The notes under the pieces were generated by a model. The model saw only the letters and a program-made list of their open reading frames with translations. It was not told the origin of the DNA and searched no databases. The translations under genes and the position numbers were made by a program. 64,000 nt of DNA from Epiperipatus broadwayi (taxonomy: Eukaryota; Onychophora; Udeonychophora; Euonychophora; Peripatidae): contig JAQFVV010006220.1 in NCBI GenBank assembly GCA_028023455.1, positions 10,313,916-10,377,915 of the forward strand. The letters run 5' to 3'. Below are positions 59,809 to 64,000 of the stretch, in pieces. Position 1 is the stretch's first letter. Every line of letters begins with the position of its first letter.

Positions 59809-60589
59809 AAACTAAGTTGAAATAATATAGACTATCTTTTCTATATGAATGTCCAAAACATTTACATGTATATTACAATTATCCAGAAAAAAGAAAAAAA
59901 AATCTTTGATATTAATGTAAATATAAACATTCATATATATCATAGGCAATTAATTGTATTTATTTTTCTTTATTTCACAATTTAAGTACACTGTATTATC
60001 TAATTGCAGTCTACTCCACAGTCAAAATGATTAGCCCAGTTATTCATGCTGAATTGTGAAGTACACAAGTTCATTATATGGTCAACATTTAACTAAAAAT
60101 GACTTAATATGAGCACATTACAGTTCAGCTTAATGATGATATTTAGTAATCAGAATGTAAGCAATTTATTCTTGTGACTGTTTTTTGTATTCAATTAATA
60201 ATGGAAAATACACTGTATTTATAATGTTTAGTAATGCTTTTGATTATGATTTTGCAATTTACTTACAATAGCTTTGACTACCATATCGTCAAGTAGGCAT
60301 GGTTTTAAACCTTGGCCAAAAGAAAAGTGATTATCAGAGTTGATAATGAATCTTCTAAAATTGTTATATATATATTTAAATAAACTGCATAGAAACAATG
60401 TGAAAATGGATTCTACTTTGATGTGTTGAGAATATTGATGATTCTTAAATTTTAAGTTTTTAAGACAATTGTTTAAAATAATACTTTTTTTATGTTAGTT
60501 CAATGATAGAGTGTAGATTTTAGAACTCAAAATACATAAATCATGGCTGAGATATTTATTTTATATAGCGTGATGTTTTTGAATTGTAA
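59809..60589. other. AT-rich non-coding sequence
   Basis: No gene seen. Confidence 0.5.
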
Positions 60590-60790
60590 TAAACTAATAA
60601 TCAGCATTAAGCTAATGCACATGCGCTCTCATTTCCAGATACTTAAGATTTGCCCATACTTAAATGTTTGGGTTGAAAGAATAGGTGATTCATTCTATTC
60701 GTTCACAAAGACTTTATCTTGTATTTGAGAAGTGAGAGTATTCATTTATTGTTAAAGTGCACATGCATTAGCTTAATGCTGATTATTAGT
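60590..60790. mobile_element. ~200-bp MITE
   Basis: ACTAATAATCAGCATTAAGC continuing into TAATGCACATGC at the left pairs with its reverse complement at about 60752-60790. The inner ~115 bp is unrelated. ATAAATCATGGCTG occurs on both sides (60536 and 60796), but outside the exact ends. Confidence 0.65.
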
Positions 60791-61089
60791 ATATTATAAA
60801 TCATGGCTGTAACTGTCACTTTCATTGTTTAAATTTCTTATGAATTGCCAAGTGATAAGCCATTTGGTTATAAATGTAACCAGACCCCCATACAATCTTT
60901 ATTATTCAGTTATAACTATAACTCTGATGAGCATATTGCAGGATGGAAACAAAGATTGGCGTTACCCAATGTTTTTTTTACCACCTTACAATAATATTTA
61001 CTCCTCATCAGAGGATGTAGCATTCAAGAGACTAGAAACATCTAGAAAATTTGTTTTTTTTGGTTTCCCAAATGGCGCCACTACAGTTC
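60791..61089. other. Sequence before the LINE; an open frame of unclear meaning
   Basis: A frame at 60825-61139 reads WRYPMFFLPPYNNIYSSSED and is in phase with the LINE. Composition is less AT-rich. It may be LINE ORF, another repeat, or chance; no motif is recognised. Confidence 0.4.
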
Positions 61090-63325
61090 TAGCTTATTAC
61101 AGCTCTAGAGAAGAGGTAGAGAGAATCTTAAATAGATAGGTAATAGGTATAGAAAAGATGTTAGCTGTGAAGGAAGTAGTGATAGAAAAAATGAAAGCAG
61201 TTAGTAATGGGAATATTAGGTTCAGAAAAAATGAATTGAATGAGGCAGGGAAGAGATTGAAAAGTGGAAAGGCAAGAGGTTTAGATGGATGGGCAGCAGA
61301 GATGGTAATGAATTTAGGGCATAGAACAAAAGCAAAGTTATTATCATGTTTTAATAAAATGGCACAGAAGACAGTTTTTCCGGTTAGTTGGAGTAATACA
61401 AGAATAAGATTATTATTTAAAAGAAAGGGTAAGGATCATAGAAAGTTAAATAATTATAAACCAATAGTGGTAACATCAGTTTTATATAAAGTTTTCTCAT
61501 ATATGGTAGCTGGAAGAGTTGTAAAATTGATGGAAGAGAATAATGTAGTGGGGGAAATGCAAGGAGGTTTTAGGTCAGATAGGTGTATAGAAGATAGTTT
61601 GTTTGTAGTTACACAACTTATGGAGATGAGTAGGAATTCAGGTAGATCATTATATATGAGTTTTATAGATATAGAGAAAGCATATGATAGAGTAAATAGA
61701 AATAGATTATGGGTAAGGTTAGCCAATTTGGGAATGGATGAAGCTTTAGTAAATATTATTTAAGAAATTATATGAAAATAATTATTATACTTACCAGTTA
61801 GGGGATGTAGAATCAGTTAAAGTTAAAAATGGGGTGGGATTAAGGCAAGGATGCCCTAGGTCACCTATTTTGTTTTTGTTGTTTTTGAGTGAAATGGAGA
61901 AAGCAATAGAAAGACTAGGAAGAGGGGTAGAGATACCATTAATAGGTGGCAAGGGAGTATATATTTTGTCGGGTCTTTTTTTTTGCAGATGCTATCTTTT
62001 TGTGTGCAGAAAGAAGAGAAGATATGGAAATTATGTTGAGGACATGTGCAAGGGTGGGTAAAGAGATGGGGATTAAATTTAGTGAACAAAAATCAAATAT
62101 AATAATGGTTAATACTGGGGAAAGAGAAGATGTAGAATTTTTATTGGGGGATATAAAGTTAAGTGTCGTGGATAGATATAGGTAGTTGGGAATCATCTTA
62201 TGTAATTAGGAAAATTGCTTGGATGAATGGGAGAAAAAATTGGTAAATGAAGCAAAGAAAAGAAAGGGTTTGGTAAAGAAACTAACAGTATTTTCATATA
62301 ATAAATATGATGTAGCTAGAATAGTATGGAAGGGAGTTGCAGTAGCAGGGTTAACATATGGTAATGATGCATTATGTGTTAGTAAAAGGGTTTTAGATTA
62401 TTTAGAGAAAGTACAAAGGGAAGTAGGAAGACATGCATTAGATCCAGAGATGTGGACAGCAAAAGAGGCAATTCAAGGAGAAATGGGATGGTCAAGTTTT
62501 TATATGAGAGATGCAAAAAGTAAAATGAAAATGTTTGGTAGGTTGCAGTTTATGGATAGTAAAAGAATAGCAAAAATAGTGTTCAATTGGGTTATGAGTA
62601 AAGGGCAGGTAACAAGATGGGTGAGAAAGGTAATGCGGTATGTGAAAGATTTGGATAAAGAATTTATATCAATATACTTGTATAAAAGGTGGGATGATTG
62701 TGTTAGGAGGAGTGTTGAGTGTTATAGTGGTAAGGAATGGGATAAAAGAATAGAAGCATTAATAAAAAATAGGGAGTTGGAGAGATGGAGAACTAGTATG
62801 GAGGGTAAGAAGAGTTTAAATATATATAGAAGTAAATGGAATATTGGATACGAGTTAATTTATGATAATAGTAAGGAAAGTAGTTTATTATTTAAAGCTT
62901 GAATGGGATCTTTAGCAACAAGAGAATATACATGTAAATGAAAAACCATGGATAATTTAGTGTGAAAATTGTGTAAGGAAGGTATAGAAAATATTAGGCA
63001 CCTGTTGATTGAATGTAAATGCTTGAAAGCAGAAAAAGTACAGATAATGAAGTTATGGGAGAATAGACATGAACAAAGTGACTATACAGAAAGTGAGTTA
63101 TTAGTTTTTATGTTGAGTTTGCTAAGAGATAATGGGGATTGAGATATAAAGGGCCATAGAGTTGACAAAGATTATGTTGTGGAAATGGGGATGGGGCAGA
63201 ATATGGGAAGACTTAAGAGTGGGGAATGGAGAATAAAATGGCTAACAGGTTTATCTGGCCATAATTGCTGAGATATTCTTGACTTCATTTAAGGAGAAGC
63301 CAAATACATCACATCACACCACATA
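61090..63325 (+). mobile_element. Non-LTR LINE (family L), plus-strand copy
   Basis: The longer of two copies. It covers the part before RT motif 1 through the 3' tail (CATCACATCACACCACATAC). 5'-truncated: no endonuclease domain is visible upstream. Confidence 0.9.
61095..63140 (+). pseudogene. LINE L reverse transcriptase and zinc-finger tail, broken
   Basis: The frame begins EEVERILNR, then a 201-codon stretch (61158-61763) with LKSGKARGLDGWAAEMV, LNNYKPIVVTSVLYK, MQGGFRSDRCIEDSLF and motif A FIDIEKAYDRV (about 61662-61694). A single extra T near 61755 shifts the frame; GVGLRQGCPRSPILF (motif B) follows at about 61831-61875. A slip in a T run (about 61975-61985) returns the frame to FADAIFLCAE: one Asp of the FADD box is missing, so the RT is dead. 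Then EFLLGDIKLSVVDRYR, stops at 62186 and 62207, a 227-codon thumb/C-terminal frame (62219-62902), another stop, and KLCKEGIENIRHLLIEC, where the first Cys of the finger is replaced by a stop. Confidence 0.9.
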
Positions 63326-63639
63326 CAACCTTATTTACTTATTCAGATCTGGTTATGCTGAACATAGCTCAGGAGGCATGAGATTCTTGTGAACAAATGC
63401 AATAAATGATGAGTGATGTAAAATGAAACTGACTAGATAGATTAGTTTTAGATAACAATGATTTATTTATTTGACAATAAAAGTTATTGACAGTTCATCT
63501 TTGGATTATCAGTTCATATATGCACATATGGTGCCAGGTCAGTTTGATTTACATTTAATCATTCTTTTCATAATCATCGATGATTGGTGCAATAAGTCCA
63601 ACTATAAGTTCTGTACAAAATATTTATCCTCAATTGTGG
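63326..63639. other. Non-coding sequence
   Basis: Nothing recognised. Confidence 0.5.
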
Positions 63640-64000
63640 CATCTGGATGTAAATCTCAGTCATTCATCTGGGATCCAGGTATGAGGATATACATTCAAGT
63701 CATTCATCTTTGATCCAGGTCTGTGGATATACATTCAAGTCATTCATCTTTGATTCAAGTGTCTGGGTTTAAATTCAAGTCATTCACTTATATTAAAATA
63801 TCAATTCTCTAATTCAGCTTTGTAGATTTAAATTATTTATTTACTTAATTCATCTTTAATCCAAGTTATGGATGTAGGTTATTGTCATTCATTTATATTA
63901 AAAAATTAATTCTCTAATTCAGATTTTTAGATTTGAGTTATTCATTTGTTTAATTCATCTTGGATACATGTGTATGAGTTTAAATTCAAGTCCTTTCTTA
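63640..64000. repeat. Minisatellite, ~40-bp unit with higher-order structure
   Basis: Units contain ATTCAAGTCATTCATCTTTG and GATCCAGGT. Two are nearly identical (about 63685-63765). From ~63790 a longer ~125-bp period appears, with TTATATTAAAA and TCAATTCTCTAATTCAG repeated. The array runs off the window. Confidence 0.85.

Noticed and set aside
60914-60960. CTGATGAG...GGAAAC, hammerhead-like
   Set aside because: Helix II would be three pairs with an extra base, and no helix I or III partner is visible.
61010-61030. Reverse-strand CTGATGAGG near 61015
   Set aside because: No GAAA within reach of a plausible helix II.
60825-61139. 104-codon frame in phase with the LINE
   Set aside because: No recognised domain before residue ~90; kept only as an uncertain region before the LINE because the end (REEVERILNR) may be LINE sequence.
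61454-62196. Minus-strand frames at 61454-61726, 61865-62089 and 61939-62196
   Set aside because: Shadows of the plus-strand LINE reverse transcriptase.

Overview
The window is AT-rich, low-complexity animal DNA. It is almost entirely non-coding and dense in transposons, as expected of the intergenic or intronic sequence of a large invertebrate genome. Penelope-like elements (PLEs) with GIY-YIG nucleases, RTE-type and other LINEs, hAT elements, a tRNA-derived SINE and hammerhead-type motifs together point to a metazoan such as a mollusc, cnidarian or chelicerate; the sequence alone does not settle which. No intact host protein-coding gene is visible. The only host-gene candidate is a short terminal exon near 21.94 kb. 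Every recognisable ORF is a decayed transposon protein.

Layout. 0.65-0.88 kb: RTE LINE tail. 0.88-1.8 kb: two truncated PLE copies, head to head. 1.8-6.1 kb: a large inverted repeat resembling PLE terminal repeats with a hammerhead-like core, its right arm split by a 2.58-kb insertion of unknown type. 7.4-7.8 kb: minisatellite. 8.46-9.51 kb and 55.70-56.77 kb: two copies of a ~1-kb TIR element. 10.1-11.1 kb: PLE nuclease end and 3' UTR, into which a 330-bp palindromic element carrying a hammerhead motif (called H here) has inserted. 13.04-16.91 kb: two PLEs head to head. 19.2-19.75 kb: a second hammerhead locus and a TA-flanked palindrome. 22.75 kb: SINE. 27.84-32.30 kb: a 4.45-kb hAT with perfect 8-bp target duplication and a broken transposase. 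32.6-38.6 kb: one LINE on the minus strand, split by unrelated sequence and by another H copy. 43.7 kb: RTE tail. 46.9-48.6 kb (minus) and 61.1-63.3 kb (plus): two copies of another LINE, both with a broken RT active site. 58.6-59.8 kb: non-autonomous hAT with a nested SINE beside a fourth kind of PLE nuclease fragment. 63.6-64.0 kb: minisatellite.

The strongest candidate for something undescribed is the H family: short ORF-less elements with a hammerhead core. Two copies show clear 14- and 11-bp target duplications and a third, truncated one shows 14 bp. One insertion also has its unoccupied site elsewhere in this window. H-like sequence lies in or next to PLEs, which are the plausible source of the enzymes that moved it. 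The second theme is geometry: PLE copies repeatedly sit as head-to-head pairs, and at least nine long inverted repeats lie in 64 kb.
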